Shown: positions 1 to 10,219, numbered from the stretch's first letter. The stretch: 64,000 nucleotides of DNA from Roseovarius litorisediminis (GCF_900172295.1 NZ_FWFL01000001.1:434001-498000), one strand, 5' to 3'. Notes: generated by a model from the sequence alone, not told the origin. A program made the numbers and translations.

Positions 1-2
1 GT

Positions 3-509
3 CAGGAACAGTTCCGTCAGGCCGAAATTGCCGCGCTGAGCGACACCGCGCATTTCATTGATCGGTCGGAGCGGTTGTATGGCTATCCGAATTTCGTATG
101 TGATACCGGCGGGTCGATCTGTGAATGGGTGGATGGCAACGATCCCGACGACATGTTGCTCACGGAATTGTCACGTCACTGCCTGCTGATCTATCTTCAG
201 GGCTCGGACGCGCATACGCAGGAACTGATCCGCCGCTTTGACCGTGCGCCCAAGCCAATGGCCTACCAGCCAGAGTTTCTGAATTCTTGCTGGGAAAAAT
301 ATCTGTTGAAAAACAATTGCAAAGAAGGCGATGTTGACCCTGATGATTTCATCCGGTGGACCTACGCAAGTGCCCTCGCTCATCGGCAGCCCCGCTATGA
401 AGCAATGGCGAAATGGGGGGTGACGGTGACAGCAAGCCAGGTCGCTGCCGTAAGATCCGCCGATGATTTCATCACCCTGGTTGCTTCGGCACTTGAGCAG
501 GGCAACTAA
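3..509 (+). CDS. Partial conserved protein upstream of metA (5' end outside window)
   Basis: The reading frame is open from the first bases of the window to a stop at 507-509, so this is the C-terminal ~168 residues of a longer protein. A TTG at 75 could act as a start, but the frame continues in coding style upstream of it (QEQFRQAEIAALSD), so I read it as internal. The fragment is soluble and acidic, with no membrane segment. My recollection is that a gene annotated only as 'ATPase' often precedes metA in Rhodobacteraceae; the P-loop would lie in the missing part, so function cannot be confirmed here. It ends 38 bp before metA on the same strand and may be co-transcribed with it. Confidence 0.6.
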   Translation, partial: QEQFRQAEIAALSDTAHFIDRSERLYGYPNFVCDTGGSICEWVDGNDPDDMLLTELSRHCLLIYLQGSDAHTQELIRRFDRAPKPMAYQPEFLNSCWEKYLLKNNCKEGDVDPDDFIRWTYASALAHRQPRYEAMAKWGVTVTASQVAAVRSADDFITLVASALEQGN

Positions 510-547
510 CGCCCTATCTTTTATACTCATTCTGAAAGCCCGCCTTA

Positions 548-1471
548 ATGCCCATCAAGATACCCTCTGACTTGCCTGCCTATGACGTGCTCAAGCGCGA
601 GGGTGTCATGGTCATGGATGAGGATCAGGCCGCACGGCAGGATATCCGCCCGCTGCGCATCGGGCTGTTGAACCTGATGCCCAAGAAAATTCAGACTGAA
701 AATCAGTTTGCCCGTCTGATCGGGGCAACGCCACTGCAGATTGATTTGTCGTTGATACGGATGAGCGAACACCAGACCAAGAACACCGCAGCCGAGCATA
801 TGGAAAGCTTTTACCGTCCTTTCGATGAGGTCGCGGCAACCGGCGAAAAATTTGACGGTCTGGTCATCACAGGCGCACCAATTGAACATCTGGAGTTTGA
901 CGCGGTTACCTATTGGGATGAATTGCTTCAACTCATGGACTGGACCCAGACCAACGTGCACTCCACCTTTGGCGTCTGCTGGGGCGGGATGGCGATGATC
1001 AACCACTTCCATGGCGTCAAGAAACACATGCTGGACCACAAGGCGTTTGGATGTTTCCGACATCGCAACATGGCGCCCGCGTCACCCTATCTGCGCGGGT
1101 TTTCAGACGATTGCGTGATCCCGGTCAGTCGCTGGACCGAGATGCGCCAACCCGAGATTGAGGCCGCAAGCGGGCTCAAGACCCTGCTGCACAGCGACGA
1201 GGTCGGTCCTTGTCTGGTCGAAGACAAGGCGCACCGCGCGCTTTATATCTTTAACCATTTTGAATATGACAGCGACACACTCAAACAGGAATATGATCGC
1301 GATATAGCCAATGGCACGCCGATCAACGTGCCGTGTAACTACTATCCAGACGACAACCCCGCAAACCCGCCGCAGAATCGCTGGCGTAGCCATGCGCATC
1401 TGCTTTATGGCAACTGGATCAATGAAATATATCAGTCAACGCCCTTTGACATGAATGACATTGGCGTTTGA
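548..1471 (+). CDS. metA: Homoserine O-acyltransferase, predicted acetyl-CoA type (MetA family)
   Basis: Transfers an acyl group from acyl-CoA to homoserine, the first committed step of methionine synthesis in the cytoplasm. The 307-residue protein aligns end to end with E. coli MetA ([33 protein letters not shown]). Catalytic Cys144 lies in [10 protein letters not shown], and His237 and Glu239 in IFNHFEYD. The residue matching E. coli Gly111 is Glu113 ([10 protein letters not shown]). In the family a Glu at this site goes with acetyl-CoA and a Gly with succinyl-CoA, so despite the common name this is probably a homoserine O-acetyltransferase (inference). Its last 17 bp overlap the next gene. 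Confidence 0.95.
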   Translation: MPIKIPSDLPAYDVLKREGVMVMDEDQAARQDIRPLRIGLLNLMPKKIQTENQFARLIGATPLQIDLSLIRMSEHQTKNTAAEHMESFYRPFDEVAATGEKFDGLVITGAPIEHLEFDAVTYWDELLQLMDWTQTNVHSTFGVCWGGMAMINHFHGVKKHMLDHKAFGCFRHRNMAPASPYLRGFSDDCVIPVSRWTEMRQPEIEAASGLKTLLHSDEVGPCLVEDKAHRALYIFNHFEYDSDTLKQEYDRDIANGTPINVPCNYYPDDNPANPPQNRWRSHAHLLYGNWINEIYQSTPFDMNDIGV

Positions 1472-2423
1472 AATCATAACCTTGCTGGCCGTCTCTATAG
1501 TGGCCACCTGGATATATGTCCAATACCGTGCGCGCCGGCACGAGGCCCAAGCCGAAGCCGAATTTCCCCCTCTGGGGCAGATTTCAGTTGTGGACGGGCA
1601 TAGGGTACACGCGGTTGTCATGGGGGCTGGCCCGGATCTGGTACTGATCCACGGATCATCGGGCAATACGCGCGACATGACACATTCCCTGGCGCCGCGT
1701 CTGGCAGAAAACTTTCGCGTGATTGTGTTTGACCGCCCCGGTCTGGGCTATACTGAAAGGATCAACCGCTCTGGTGCAAGTATTTCGCAACAGGCTGATT
1801 TGCTGGCCCGTGCCGCACATCAGCTGGGGGCAGAAAAACCCATTGTTCTGGGTCACAGCTATGGCGGGGCGGTTGCTTTGGCCTGGGCCGTAGAGAATCC
1901 CGCTGAACTGTCGGCACTTGTCGTCTTGTCGGGGGCAGCCAAGCCATGGAAATCGGGCCTTACCCGGTTTTACAAAATCACCTCGCATCCGATGTTGGGT
2001 CCGCTCGTCATTCCGTTTCTGACGGCGTTTGTGCATGATGAACGGGTGGAGAAACAGATTGCCAGTATCTTTGCCCCACAATCTGCACCTGACGGATATA
2101 CGTCCTATGTCGCGCCGGGCCTGACATTGCGTCGGCATTCATTGCGCGCCAATGCGATGCAACGCGCCAATCTGCTGCCCGAAGTCGAAGCGCTTCATAT
2201 GCGCTACGGTGAGATCGCCGTTCCCACCGAAATTCTACACGGAACCGAAGATACGACTGTGGGACTGTCAATTCACGCCGAACCGCTGGCGCGCCAGATC
2301 CCTGATGCGGTGCTGACCCGGCTTGAAGGGATCGGGCATATGCCCCAACATGTTGCAAAGGATGACGTTGTCGCCGCCATTCACCGTGTGGCCATCCGCG
2401 CCGGATTGCACCCTCGGCCCTGA
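1455..2423 (+). CDS. Membrane-anchored alpha/beta-fold hydrolase
   Basis: A 322-residue alpha/beta hydrolase. An N-terminal hydrophobic segment (residues 4-22) followed by RARR suggests an inner-membrane anchor. The oxyanion strand LVLIHGSSG is at 62-70, the nucleophile Ser135 in GHSYGG, the probable acid Asp267 in LHGTED and the catalytic His295 in GIGHMPQH, so the triad is complete. Substrate cannot be read from sequence; ester or epoxide hydrolysis are both possible. The ATG at 1455 lies inside the end of metA in another frame, which suggests translational coupling, but I know of no functional link to methionine synthesis. Confidence 0.85.
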   Translation: MTLAFEIITLLAVSIVATWIYVQYRARRHEAQAEAEFPPLGQISVVDGHRVHAVVMGAGPDLVLIHGSSGNTRDMTHSLAPRLAENFRVIVFDRPGLGYTERINRSGASISQQADLLARAAHQLGAEKPIVLGHSYGGAVALAWAVENPAELSALVVLSGAAKPWKSGLTRFYKITSHPMLGPLVIPFLTAFVHDERVEKQIASIFAPQSAPDGYTSYVAPGLTLRRHSLRANAMQRANLLPEVEALHMRYGEIAVPTEILHGTEDTTVGLSIHAEPLARQIPDAVLTRLEGIGHMPQHVAKDDVVAAIHRVAIRAGLHPRP

Positions 2424-2456
2424 GGGGTCATACTGCCTAAAAAAGAGGAGTGGCGA

Positions 2457-3326
2457 ATGGAATTGCCCTTTGACGGCGCAATCAGTGCTTTTTATGAAAA
2501 CGGCGCGCCCAAGGAAATTCACAATGCAATTTTGCGTGCGGACAAGGGCGATATTCTTGAAGCCAGCTATCCGTATTCCGAACGCCTGCCGCGCAAACAC
2601 TATGAACGGGACCTTAGAAAACTACAGATTGAACTGGTCAAGTTGCAGGCCTGGGCCAAGGAAAGCGGCGCGCGTGTCGCTTGTGTGTTCGAAGGGCGCG
2701 ACGCCGCCGGAAAAGGCGGCACGATCAAGCGTTTCCGGGAAAATCTTAATCCCCGCGGCGCGCGGGTTGTGGCCCTGTCAAAGCCGTCGGATACAGAAGC
2801 CACACAATGGTATTTTCAGCGCTATGTCGATCATCTGCCAGCGGGCGGCGAGATCGTGTTTTTCGACCGCAGCTGGTATAACCGTGGTGTTGTGGAAAAG
2901 GTTTTTGACTTTTGCAATGACGACCAGCGAGAACATTTCTTCCACCAGGTTTGCGATTTTGAAAAGATGATCGCCGAAGAAGGCATCTACCTTTTCAAAT
3001 TCTGGCTGAATGTCGGGCGGGCAGAACAGCTACGCCGCTTTCTGGGCCGCGAAAGCGATCCATTGAAGCAGTGGAAACTCAGCTGGATTGATGTCGAGGG
3101 GCTGAAAAAGTGGGATGACTACACCGCCGCCATTGGTGAAACCCTGACACGCAGCCATACCAAACAGGCCCCCTGGATCGTGATCCGATCAGACGACAAG
3201 CGTCGCGCCCGTTTGGCAGCCATCCGTACGGTGCTGAACAACATCGACTATGCCCGCAAAGATCCCAGGGCGATCGGCGAACATGACATGCAGATTTGCG
3301 GCGGACCCGAAATCTGGAATGCGTAA
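2457..3326 (+). CDS. ppk2: Polyphosphate kinase 2 (PPK2 family)
   Basis: Transfers phosphate between polyphosphate and nucleotides. The 289-residue single-domain protein carries the family Walker A loop [10 protein letters not shown] (79-88) and Walker B with lid [13 protein letters not shown] (from 135), plus the late motif [10 protein letters not shown]. The length fits class I PPK2, but nucleotide preference (GDP, ADP or AMP) cannot be assigned safely. A GAGGAG ribosome site precedes the ATG. The last 8 bp overlap the following TetR gene. Confidence 0.93.
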   Translation: MELPFDGAISAFYENGAPKEIHNAILRADKGDILEASYPYSERLPRKHYERDLRKLQIELVKLQAWAKESGARVACVFEGRDAAGKGGTIKRFRENLNPRGARVVALSKPSDTEATQWYFQRYVDHLPAGGEIVFFDRSWYNRGVVEKVFDFCNDDQREHFFHQVCDFEKMIAEEGIYLFKFWLNVGRAEQLRRFLGRESDPLKQWKLSWIDVEGLKKWDDYTAAIGETLTRSHTKQAPWIVIRSDDKRRARLAAIRTVLNNIDYARKDPRAIGEHDMQICGGPEIWNA

Positions 3327-3936
3327 GCGCGGCTATCATCATGGCAATCTGCGTCAGGCTTTGGTTGAGGCCGCATTGCAGTTGATCGAGGCCAAGGGCC
3401 CGACGGGCTTTACCCTGTCCGAGGCGGCAAAACAGGCCGGTGTCACACCCGCTGCGGTTTACCGCCATTTTGCAGGCCGCGAAGACCTGATCGCCGAGTC
3501 CGCACGGCAGGGGTACGAGATTTTCGCAGATGTGATGCAATACGCTTATGACAAGGGCCAGCCTTCGGCGTTGGCCTCGTTCGAGGCAACCGGACGCGCC
3601 TATCTGGCCTTTGCGCGCAAATACCCTGGCCACTATATTGCAATGTTCGAAAGCGGTATTTCGGTCAACCGCACGCCCGAACTGGCGGCCATTTCATCGC
3701 GTGCCCGCGCCGTGCTCGAGCGCGCCGCAGAAGAGCTAAGCCAGCATATCCCGCCCGAGAAACGCCCACCGCCGTCGATGTTCTCGGCCCATGTCTGGGC
3801 CTTGTCACATGGTGTAGTTGAATTGTTCGCCCGCAATTCGCCCGGCACCCAATCGCCCTTTCCACCCGAGGATCTGCTGGAAAGCGGAATCGGAATCTAT
3901 CTAAGGGGATTGGGTCTTGTGCCACCGGATGAATGA
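3319..3936 (+). CDS. TetR/AcrR family transcriptional regulator
   Basis: A 205-residue regulator. The N-terminal helix-turn-helix spans about residues 8-55 ([19 protein letters not shown], then [21 protein letters not shown]), followed by a helical ligand-binding domain of the WHG type. I chose the ATG at 3319 because [12 protein letters not shown] is the typical start of this subfamily; a longer frame upstream only shadows ppk2. It overlaps ppk2 by 8 bp, so the two are probably translated together. The controlled promoter and ligand are unknown. Confidence 0.88.
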   Translation: MRKRGYHHGNLRQALVEAALQLIEAKGPTGFTLSEAAKQAGVTPAAVYRHFAGREDLIAESARQGYEIFADVMQYAYDKGQPSALASFEATGRAYLAFARKYPGHYIAMFESGISVNRTPELAAISSRARAVLERAAEELSQHIPPEKRPPPSMFSAHVWALSHGVVELFARNSPGTQSPFPPEDLLESGIGIYLRGLGLVPPDE

Positions 3937-3954
3937 CGCAGAAAGCTAGGCCAC

Positions 3955-3970
3955 TGCTAGCGCGCTAGCA
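3955..3970. repeat. Perfect 16-bp palindrome at the convergent gene junction
   Basis: TGCTAGCGCGCTAGCA is a perfect inverted repeat without a spacer. It overlaps the stop codon of the minus-strand DUF3179 gene and lies 18 bp after the end of the TetR gene. No T-run follows on either strand, so it is not a standard intrinsic terminator. It may be a weak bidirectional stop, a protein site or chance. Confidence 0.5.
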
Positions 3971-4925
3971 TCCACTTGCCGTTCGGCCAAAAGGCACGAA
4001 AGGCAAACGCAAACAACACATCATGCGGAACGTCTCGCCCCTGCCCGTTGCGCACGCGCACCGTGCCCACGTCCCGGCCTTTTGCAATCACGCCCGTATC
4101 CAGCGCCGAGGCCTGACCGGCCTCCCAACTAAGCGTCACACCGGCCTCGCGTATACCGCCTTCGTCGCGGATGCGTGTCAGGGGCCACGCCCGGTTGCCA
4201 ACGCGCACCACACGGGCCAGCGGCGGAATGCCGTGGGGTGGGTTTTCACCGCTATACAAGAACGGCCGATGCGAACTGTCATAGCCCTGATAGGGGTTGT
4301 GGCCGTACCGCCTCCCAAAATCCGGCTGTGCCATGACCAGACCGTCGGGATTGCGCTTTCGGAACTGATCCCAGCTTTCCATCCAGGTTGGCAATGCATT
4401 CAGCTTGGTTCCGGTAAGATCACCGACAATTGCCGTGCCAATGGCCTGCTGCCACCAGCTTTGGGTTTCATGGTCATACATCACCATGTCGGAATTGCGC
4501 AGCTTGCCCGTAACACCGAAAGTCAGCGTTCCCTTGCGCGTACGCCGGTCAAACGTGATGCCCGAATTGCACAACGGGCAATAGGTGACCGCGATCGGCA
4601 CGCCGCCCACAGTGTCATTCACTATCTCATGCCAGGTCAGATAGCGCAGCGGATAGGCGCGAGGGTCGGCCCCGGCCATTTCAACGGTGATTACCGGTTC
4701 GTTTCCCTTGATGCGCCGTTCACTTTTCGCTCTGAGAAACTTGGGGTTGCTCAGCGCCGGAATCCCATCCTTGGGCGGGCCGCCTGACAGGATTTCTTTC
4801 CAGTTCGCCACGCTGGTTTTACGGAAATTCGTGTCTGGCCATTCATGTTTCCAGAAATTCGGGTCGGCATGGGCTAGCCCCGCCACAAGTGTCAGTGAGA
4901 CTAGAAATGAAATCAGGCGGATCAT
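3957..4925 (-). CDS. DUF3179 domain-containing exported protein
   Basis: A 322-residue protein with a Sec signal peptide (MIRLISFLVSLTLVAGLAHA, cut near residue 20). The family is recognised by the block YPLRYLTWHEIVNDTVGGVP followed by YCPLCNSGITFDRR, whose two conserved cysteines may bind a metal or form a disulphide. Members occur in bacteria and archaea and have no established function. It converges on the TetR gene and shares no operon with it. The assignment to the family is firm; its role is unknown. Confidence 0.85.
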   Translation of the reverse strand: MIRLISFLVSLTLVAGLAHADPNFWKHEWPDTNFRKTSVANWKEILSGGPPKDGIPALSNPKFLRAKSERRIKGNEPVITVEMAGADPRAYPLRYLTWHEIVNDTVGGVPIAVTYCPLCNSGITFDRRTRKGTLTFGVTGKLRNSDMVMYDHETQSWWQQAIGTAIVGDLTGTKLNALPTWMESWDQFRKRNPDGLVMAQPDFGRRYGHNPYQGYDSSHRPFLYSGENPPHGIPPLARVVRVGNRAWPLTRIRDEGGIREAGVTLSWEAGQASALDTGVIAKGRDVGTVRVRNGQGRDVPHDVLFAFAFRAFWPNGKWMLAR

Positions 4926-5014
4926 TGGTCTGCTCCCTGTATCAGACCAAATAATGATGTAGCACCAGACCGGTGGTGGCTAGTCCCTGCACGCGATTGT
5001 GAGGGCTTGTGCGT

Positions 5015-5794
5015 CTACCTTTTGTTGGCGTCCACTGCCTTTAGGGCGCGCTCCCAGTTCCGGTCTCGCAGAAGCCTTTCAAATGCGCGTTCAAGCTCGG
5101 CCACAGCACTGTGTTTGTACCAACGGCCATGGGCCAGAATGATCCGCTTGGGTCGCCAGCTGATTATCTCTTCAACCGAGTCTGCCAGCGCCTTTTTATC
5201 GCGAAAACTCCAGCGCATATCGGGTGGCATCTTGCCGTCACTGTCATCAATCCCGGCAATCCAAACCAGTGGTCGCATCCAGACAGGCAGTTTTGCAGTT
5301 TCAAAGCTTTCGATCAGATCCGTCAGGATCAGCGTGTCGCTTGCCTGATGTAAAAACACCACCTCGCGGTGGATTTTACTGCCCTTAACGATCATCTGCC
5401 GAAGCTGGCCTGCCCAGGGGGTCTCGGGTTCATCCCCCAGATCGTGATCAGCGCAAAATTCCAGCCCCTTTTTGGCGGCCCTCTCGACCACCCCCGGAGC
5501 AACCCATGCAACCGCCTCAGGATAAGCTTCCTGCCAGTCACCCAGATGCGCGTAGTGAATCCAGTTTGGCGCTATCAGATGACGCACCGGACCATACACC
5601 TTCAGCTCTTCTGCAAGCGCATCGGTAAGTTTTGTTGGCGAGTGTACCCACAGATCGCCGTTCTCCAACCGCACCACGGTGGCACGGGTGGAAAATGGCA
5701 GCCCCATAAAACGCAGTGCCGGACCATCAATAAGCCAGATGTCCTTGGCCACCGGCTTAAGGGTGTTCAGCGGCTCGTACCCCGTGATCGTCAT
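5015..5794 (-). CDS. DUF4336 protein, metallo-beta-lactamase-like fold
   Basis: A 259-residue cytoplasmic protein of the DUF4336 family. It starts DIWLIDGPALRFMGLPFSTRATVVRLENGDLWVHSP and has HLIAPNWIHYAHLGDWQEAYP, which resembles a degenerate metallo-beta-lactamase fold lacking the full HxHxDH motif. A later segment, RIILAHGRWY, supplies another histidine. Catalytic activity is not established. It begins 7 bp after the stop of the exported cyclophilin, so the two cyclophilins and this gene look like one operon. Confidence 0.78.
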   Translation of the reverse strand: MTITGYEPLNTLKPVAKDIWLIDGPALRFMGLPFSTRATVVRLENGDLWVHSPTKLTDALAEELKVYGPVRHLIAPNWIHYAHLGDWQEAYPEAVAWVAPGVVERAAKKGLEFCADHDLGDEPETPWAGQLRQMIVKGSKIHREVVFLHQASDTLILTDLIESFETAKLPVWMRPLVWIAGIDDSDGKMPPDMRWSFRDKKALADSVEEIISWRPKRIILAHGRWYKHSAVAELERAFERLLRDRNWERALKAVDANKR

Positions 5795-5801
5795 GATCTG
5801 A

Positions 5802-6350
5802 TCACTCGGTTACAGTGACCTTTTTCATCACGTCCGGTTTTCCCTTTACTGCACCCGAATAAGAATCGCCGCGTTTGATGGCATCGACCACATCCATGCC
5901 TTCAGTCACACGTCCAACAACCGTATATTGACCATTCAGGTGGTCGGCGGGTTGAAACATGATGAAAAACTGGCTGTTTGCACTATCCGGGTCCGGTGTA
6001 CGCGCCATTCCAACGACCCCCCGGCGAAACCTTTCGTCAGAAAACTCGGCCTTGATGTTGGGCTTGTCGCTATCGCCAGTGCCAGCAAGGCGCATGTTCA
6101 GCCCGTCAAGCTTGCCATATTGCACATCACCGGTTTGTGCCATGAAACCATTGATAACGCGGTGAAAGACAACACCGTCATAGGCGCCCTCTTCTGCCAG
6201 CGCGACAATCTGCGCCACATGGTTGGGGGCGATGTCTTCCAGCAGGTCGATTTTGATTGTGCCGTTGGCTTCGCCCTCTACTTCGATCTGCAGACCAGTG
6301 GCCAGCGCAGGGCTGGCCAGCAGGCTCATCAAGAGGATCAGTTTACGCAT
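5802..6350 (-). CDS. Exported peptidyl-prolyl cis-trans isomerase (cyclophilin)
   Basis: Catalyses cis-trans isomerisation of proline peptide bonds, here in the periplasm. A signal peptide ([17 protein letters not shown]) precedes a cyclophilin domain with [15 protein letters not shown], the proline-binding NSQFFIMF and [10 protein letters not shown]. At 182 residues it fits a single-domain enzyme of the PpiA type. It overlaps the end of the cytoplasmic paralogue upstream by 8 bp, which points to a tandem duplication with the copies sent to different compartments. Confidence 0.92.
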   Translation of the reverse strand: MRKLILLMSLLASPALATGLQIEVEGEANGTIKIDLLEDIAPNHVAQIVALAEEGAYDGVVFHRVINGFMAQTGDVQYGKLDGLNMRLAGTGDSDKPNIKAEFSDERFRRGVVGMARTPDPDSANSQFFIMFQPADHLNGQYTVVGRVTEGMDVVDAIKRGDSYSGAVKGKPDVMKKVTVTE

Positions 6351-6849
6351 CAGCTGCCACCTTGACGCTGATCATCCGGTCGGGATTCGCAGGCGGCTCG
6401 CCGCGGGTTATTGCATCGACATGCTCCATGCCCGAAATCACCCGTCCGTAAACGGTGTATTGGCCATTCAGGAAATGGTTGTCGCTGAAATTGATGAAGA
6501 ACTGGCTATTGGCGCTGTCGGGGCTTTGGCTACGCGCCGCACCCAAGGTGCCACGATCATGCGGCAGTTTGCTGAATTCCGCCTTCAGGTTTGGCAGATC
6601 GCTGCCCCCGGTGCCGGCTGCGCGCGGGTTGTAATCTTTTTCCATATTGGCATTGGCCACATCGCCGGTCTGGGCCATGAACCCGTCAATCACCCGATGA
6701 AAAGCCACATTGTCATAGTCACCGCGCCGCGCAAGTTCCTTCATCCGGTTACAATGGCCGGGGGCAACGTCGGACAACAGCTCGATGGTGACGGTGCCAC
6801 CTTTCAATTCCATCAGAATGGTGTTTTCGGGGTCTTTGATCTCGGCCAT
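6343..6849 (-). CDS. Cytoplasmic peptidyl-prolyl cis-trans isomerase (cyclophilin)
   Basis: A 168-residue cyclophilin without a signal peptide, resembling PpiB. It shows [24 protein letters not shown] and [18 protein letters not shown], so the catalytic Arg, the Gln and the Phe-rich pocket are present. It is the first gene of a likely three-gene minus-strand operon (cytoplasmic cyclophilin, exported cyclophilin, DUF4336), with a GGAGGG ribosome site just upstream. The pgk gene starts 129 bp away in the opposite direction. Confidence 0.92.
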   Translation of the reverse strand: MAEIKDPENTILMELKGGTVTIELLSDVAPGHCNRMKELARRGDYDNVAFHRVIDGFMAQTGDVANANMEKDYNPRAAGTGGSDLPNLKAEFSKLPHDRGTLGAARSQSPDSANSQFFINFSDNHFLNGQYTVYGRVISGMEHVDAITRGEPPANPDRMISVKVAADA

Positions 6850-6978
6850 TGGGCCCTCCTGTTTTCATTATTCAGACCGATACCTAGGGCCTTGCGCAGC
6901 AATTGCCAAGCGCAGAGCTTGACGCCCCAGCGGCTTCGCGCCATGAGAGGCGCGGACTGTACGAAGGAGAAACCGGGC

Positions 6979-8166
6979 ATGAGCTGGAAAACACTTGATG
7001 ACATGGACCTGATGAACAAGCGTGTTCTGACCCGCGTCGATATCAATGTGCCGGTGAAAGACGGGATCGTAACCGATGCCACCCGAATCGAACGTATCGT
7101 GCCCACCATCAACGACATCCTGGCCAAAGGCGGCAAGCCGATCCTGATCGCGCATTTCGGCCGACCCAAAGGCAAGGTCGTACTGGACATGTCATTGCGG
7201 GTTACGCTGCCCGCACTGGAACGCGCGCTTGGCCGCAAGGTGCGCCTGCTTGAAACGCTGGATGCCGCCGAGAACCTGACAACAGAGGCGCAGGCGTCAG
7301 ACGTTCTTCTGCTGGAAAATATCCGCTTCCATCCCGGCGAGGAAGCCAACGATCCGAACTTTGCCCAACGTCTGGCCAACCTTGGCGATATCTACTGCAA
7401 TGATGCCTTTTCCGCCGCCCACCGGGCACATGCCTCAACCGAAGGACTGGCGCATCACCTGCCCTCTTGCGCCGGACGCCTGATGCAGGCCGAACTACAG
7501 GCGCTTGACGCGGCACTGGGCCAGCCCAAACGCCCGGTTGTTGCCGTGGTCGGCGGGGCCAAGGTCTCGACCAAACTCGATCTCCTGGGCAATCTGGTCG
7601 AAAAGGTCGATACTCTGGTCATTGGCGGCGGCATGGCCAACACGTTTCTGGCTGCGATGGGCCTGAATGTGGGCAAATCGCTTTGCGAACATGACATGGC
7701 CGGCACAGCCCGCGAGATCATGCGCAAGGCCGGCGCTGCAGGCTGCGAAATCCTGCTGCCGGCCGATGTTGTCGTGGCGCGCGATTTCCGCGCCGGGGCT
7801 GCGCATGAAACCGTCGGCGCCCACGCCTGCCCGCCAGATGCGATGATCCTCGATGCCGGCCCACAATCTGTGGCGCGCATCATCGCCGCTTTGGATACTG
7901 CAAGAACCCTGATCTGGAACGGCCCCCTCGGCGCATTTGAAATTGAACCGTTCGATGCCGCCACCAACGCCGCTGCTGCCCATGCCGCCGCCCTCAGCCG
8001 CGAAGGCAAACTGACTTCTGTGGCCGGTGGCGGTGATACGGTCGCCGCCCTGAACAAATCCGGTGCCGCCGACGATTTTACCTACATCTCCACCGCAGGC
8101 GGCGCATTTCTGGAATGGATGGAAGGCAAGGATCTGCCCGGCGTTGCCGCCCTGAAAGCAGGATGA
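6979..8166 (+). CDS. pgk: Phosphoglycerate kinase
   Basis: Interconverts 1,3-bisphosphoglycerate plus ADP and 3-phosphoglycerate plus ATP. The 395-residue protein has the family landmarks in order: [54 protein letters not shown] and the nucleotide-binding [10 protein letters not shown] chose the ATG at 6979, which has AAGGAG upstream and matches the usual N-terminus; the frame is open for 750 bp further upstream only as an antisense shadow of the cyclophilins. Confidence 0.96.
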   Translation: MSWKTLDDMDLMNKRVLTRVDINVPVKDGIVTDATRIERIVPTINDILAKGGKPILIAHFGRPKGKVVLDMSLRVTLPALERALGRKVRLLETLDAAENLTTEAQASDVLLLENIRFHPGEEANDPNFAQRLANLGDIYCNDAFSAAHRAHASTEGLAHHLPSCAGRLMQAELQALDAALGQPKRPVVAVVGGAKVSTKLDLLGNLVEKVDTLVIGGGMANTFLAAMGLNVGKSLCEHDMAGTAREIMRKAGAAGCEILLPADVVVARDFRAGAAHETVGAHACPPDAMILDAGPQSVARIIAALDTARTLIWNGPLGAFEIEPFDAATNAAAAHAAALSREGKLTSVAGGGDTVAALNKSGAADDFTYISTAGGAFLEWMEGKDLPGVAALKAG

Positions 8167-8219
8167 GACGGGCGAAATACCTGCCGTTCTTCTTGCGGTA
8201 GATTTTCCGGAGGATTTTA

Positions 8220-8232
8220 GGGGCAACGCCCC
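8220..8232 (+). terminator. Short hairpin downstream of pgk
   Basis: GGGGC-AAC-GCCCC forms a 5-bp GC stem with a 3-base loop, 54 bp after the pgk stop. No T-run follows, so termination is uncertain; it may instead protect the mRNA end. Confidence 0.35.
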
Positions 8233-8350
8233 TCGTGACACATATGCCGTGCGGCATAGCCGCTCTGTTGCCGACAAGCGCCTACACAATTGCACCCTCG
8301 GATTTTTCCCGTAACACTTTGCCGTAAATCGTCACATATGGAGCCACCTC

Positions 8351-9136
8351 ATGATCCCCTCCCAGCGTTGGACCCTCATTACCGGTGCCTCCCTCGGCCT
8401 TGGTGCGGAATTTGCCCGCATCGCCGCCGCAGAGGGGCGTAATCTGATCCTGACTGCGCGCTCGATTGAAAAATTGAATGCGCTTGCAGATGAATTGCGC
8501 GCGATGGCAGGTGACATCGTCGTCATTCCCGCTGATCTTTCAGACCTCAGACAAGTCGAAACCCTGTGGGAAAAGGCGGTCAACGGGCGCTGCGTCGATA
8601 TGCTGGTGAATAACGCGGGGCTTGGCCAGCACGGCCTCTATAGTGACCCCGAAACGTGGCCACGTGAATTGGTCACACTTAATGTAAACGTCACCGCCCT
8701 CAGCTATCTGATGAAACAGGCCATTCCACACATGCAGGCCGCGGGTGGAGGGCGGATCATGAATCTTGCCTCAACCGCTGGCTTCATGCCCGGTCCCAAC
8801 ATGGCCGTCTATCACGCCTCAAAGGCCTATGTACTGTCTCTGTCCGAAGCTGTGGCAGAAGAACTGCGCGGCACAAATGTTACCGTTAGTGCCATTTGCC
8901 CCGGCGCAACCGAAACCGCCTTTTTTGACGCCGCCAACATGCGTGGAATAGGGCTGCTGAAGGTCGGAAATCCGGCCTCGGCCCAATCCGTTGCCAAAGC
9001 GGCCTGGAACGCCACCCTTTCGGGGCGCCGGGTACTGGTGACCGGTCTGATAAACAATCTGTTCGCCTTTAGCCCGCGTCTGGCCCCGCGCCGCCTTGTC
9101 AGCTTTATCGCAGGCAAGGTGATGGCCAAATGGTAG
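8351..9136 (+). CDS. Short-chain dehydrogenase/reductase (classical SDR)
   Basis: A 261-residue NAD(P)-dependent oxidoreductase. It has the cofactor motif TGASLGLG near the N-terminus, NNAG in the Rossmann core, and Ser with the YxxxK pair in YHASKAYVLSLSEA. ICPGATETAF follows, as in SDR family 44196-type dehydrogenases. The substrate is unknown. It stands between pgk and the aldolase gene on the same strand but with sizeable gaps on both sides (184 and 106 bp), so it need not be part of a glycolytic operon. Confidence 0.85.
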   Translation: MIPSQRWTLITGASLGLGAEFARIAAAEGRNLILTARSIEKLNALADELRAMAGDIVVIPADLSDLRQVETLWEKAVNGRCVDMLVNNAGLGQHGLYSDPETWPRELVTLNVNVTALSYLMKQAIPHMQAAGGGRIMNLASTAGFMPGPNMAVYHASKAYVLSLSEAVAEELRGTNVTVSAICPGATETAFFDAANMRGIGLLKVGNPASAQSVAKAAWNATLSGRRVLVTGLINNLFAFSPRLAPRRLVSFIAGKVMAKW

Positions 9137-9242
9137 AACAACAGGCGGGCAGCCTGTTAGCGCGACCATAATTGCAACCAAGCGCGCCCTCGCATAGAAG
9201 CGGCACAGCAACTTGCAACAGGTAATCGGTGGATATTCAGAT

Positions 9243-10136
9243 ATGACAAACACGCGTCAGGCAGACAAGGTACGCTCGGGCAACGGTTTTATTGCGGCTC
9301 TGGATCAGTCCGGCGGGTCAACCCCCAAGGCCCTGGGCCTTTATGGTGTCACCGAGGACGCCTATAGCAACGACGCCGAAATGTATGATCTGATCCATGC
9401 CATGCGCGCACGGATCGCGCAATCGCCTGCATTCACCGGTGATCAGGTTCTGGGTGCCATTCTGTTTGAGATGACAATGGACCGCGACATCGGTGGCAAG
9501 CCCTCGCCATTGTTTCTGTGGGAAGAGCGCGGTGTTGTCCCCTTTCTGAAGGTCGACAAAGGTCTGGCCGATGAAAGCAACGGTGTGCGCCTGATGAAAC
9601 CGATTCCCGATCTGGACGCCCTGCTGAAACGCGCCCGCGCGGCAGGAATCTTTGGCACAAAGATGCGCTCTGTTATCGATGCGGCCTCGACCAGCGGCAT
9701 TGCCGCCAACGTCGCCCAGCAGTTTGAGATTGGCGAACAGATCCTGGGCCATGGCCTGATCCCGATCATCGAACCCGAAGTGACCATTTCCATCGCCGAC
9801 AAGGCCGAAGCAGAAAACATCCTGATGACCGAGCTGACCAAACAACTGAACGCACTGCCCGCGGATCAGGAGGTGATGCTGAAACTCACTCTGCCCGAGA
9901 CACCCAATCTGTATGAAACCCTGGTTAATCACCCCAACGTCATGCGGGTTGTGGCGCTATCGGGCGGGTATACGCGCGACGAGGCCAATGCCCGTCTGGC
10001 GCAGAACACCGGTGTGATTGCCAGTTTCTCGCGCGCCCTGACCGAGGGCCTGTCGGCACAGCAGTCGGATGCAGAGTTTGACGCGGCACTTGAATCGGCA
10101 ATCAACGACATCTACGCGGCTTCTGTGGCAGGCTGA
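9243..10136 (+). CDS. Class I fructose-bisphosphate aldolase
   Basis: Cleaves fructose 1,6-bisphosphate to two triose phosphates through a Schiff-base lysine. At 297 residues it matches the bacterial class I aldolase family (SGNGFIAALDQSGGSTPKAL, FEMTMDRDIGGKPSPLFLWE, VPFLKVDKGL, FGTKMRSVI, PIIEPEVTI, MLKLTLPE). I chose the ATG at 9243 over an in-frame start 30 bp earlier because MTNTRQADKV is the expected N-terminus and GGTGG lies upstream. With pgk 1 kb away it forms a loose glycolysis/gluconeogenesis group. Confidence 0.92.
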   Translation: MTNTRQADKVRSGNGFIAALDQSGGSTPKALGLYGVTEDAYSNDAEMYDLIHAMRARIAQSPAFTGDQVLGAILFEMTMDRDIGGKPSPLFLWEERGVVPFLKVDKGLADESNGVRLMKPIPDLDALLKRARAAGIFGTKMRSVIDAASTSGIAANVAQQFEIGEQILGHGLIPIIEPEVTISIADKAEAENILMTELTKQLNALPADQEVMLKLTLPETPNLYETLVNHPNVMRVVALSGGYTRDEANARLAQNTGVIASFSRALTEGLSAQQSDAEFDAALESAINDIYAASVAG

Positions 10137-10219
10137 GGTCTTGGAGAAGGGGGCTGCCTGCCCTCTGTCCGCCCGTGGCGCAAGTCGCGCTAAAGGTATT
10201 TAAACCAAGAAAAAACAGT

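Noticed and set aside
6223-6978. In-frame upstream extension of pgk by 252 codons.
   Set aside because: It lies over the two cyclophilin genes on the other strand and is not similar to a phosphoglycerate kinase; AAGGAG marks the ATG at 6979.
10185-10215. Conserved-looking string AAAGGTATTTAAACCAAG after the aldolase gene.
   Set aside because: It recalls short repeats I have seen near gene ends in this family, but a single clear copy in this window cannot support a repeat call.
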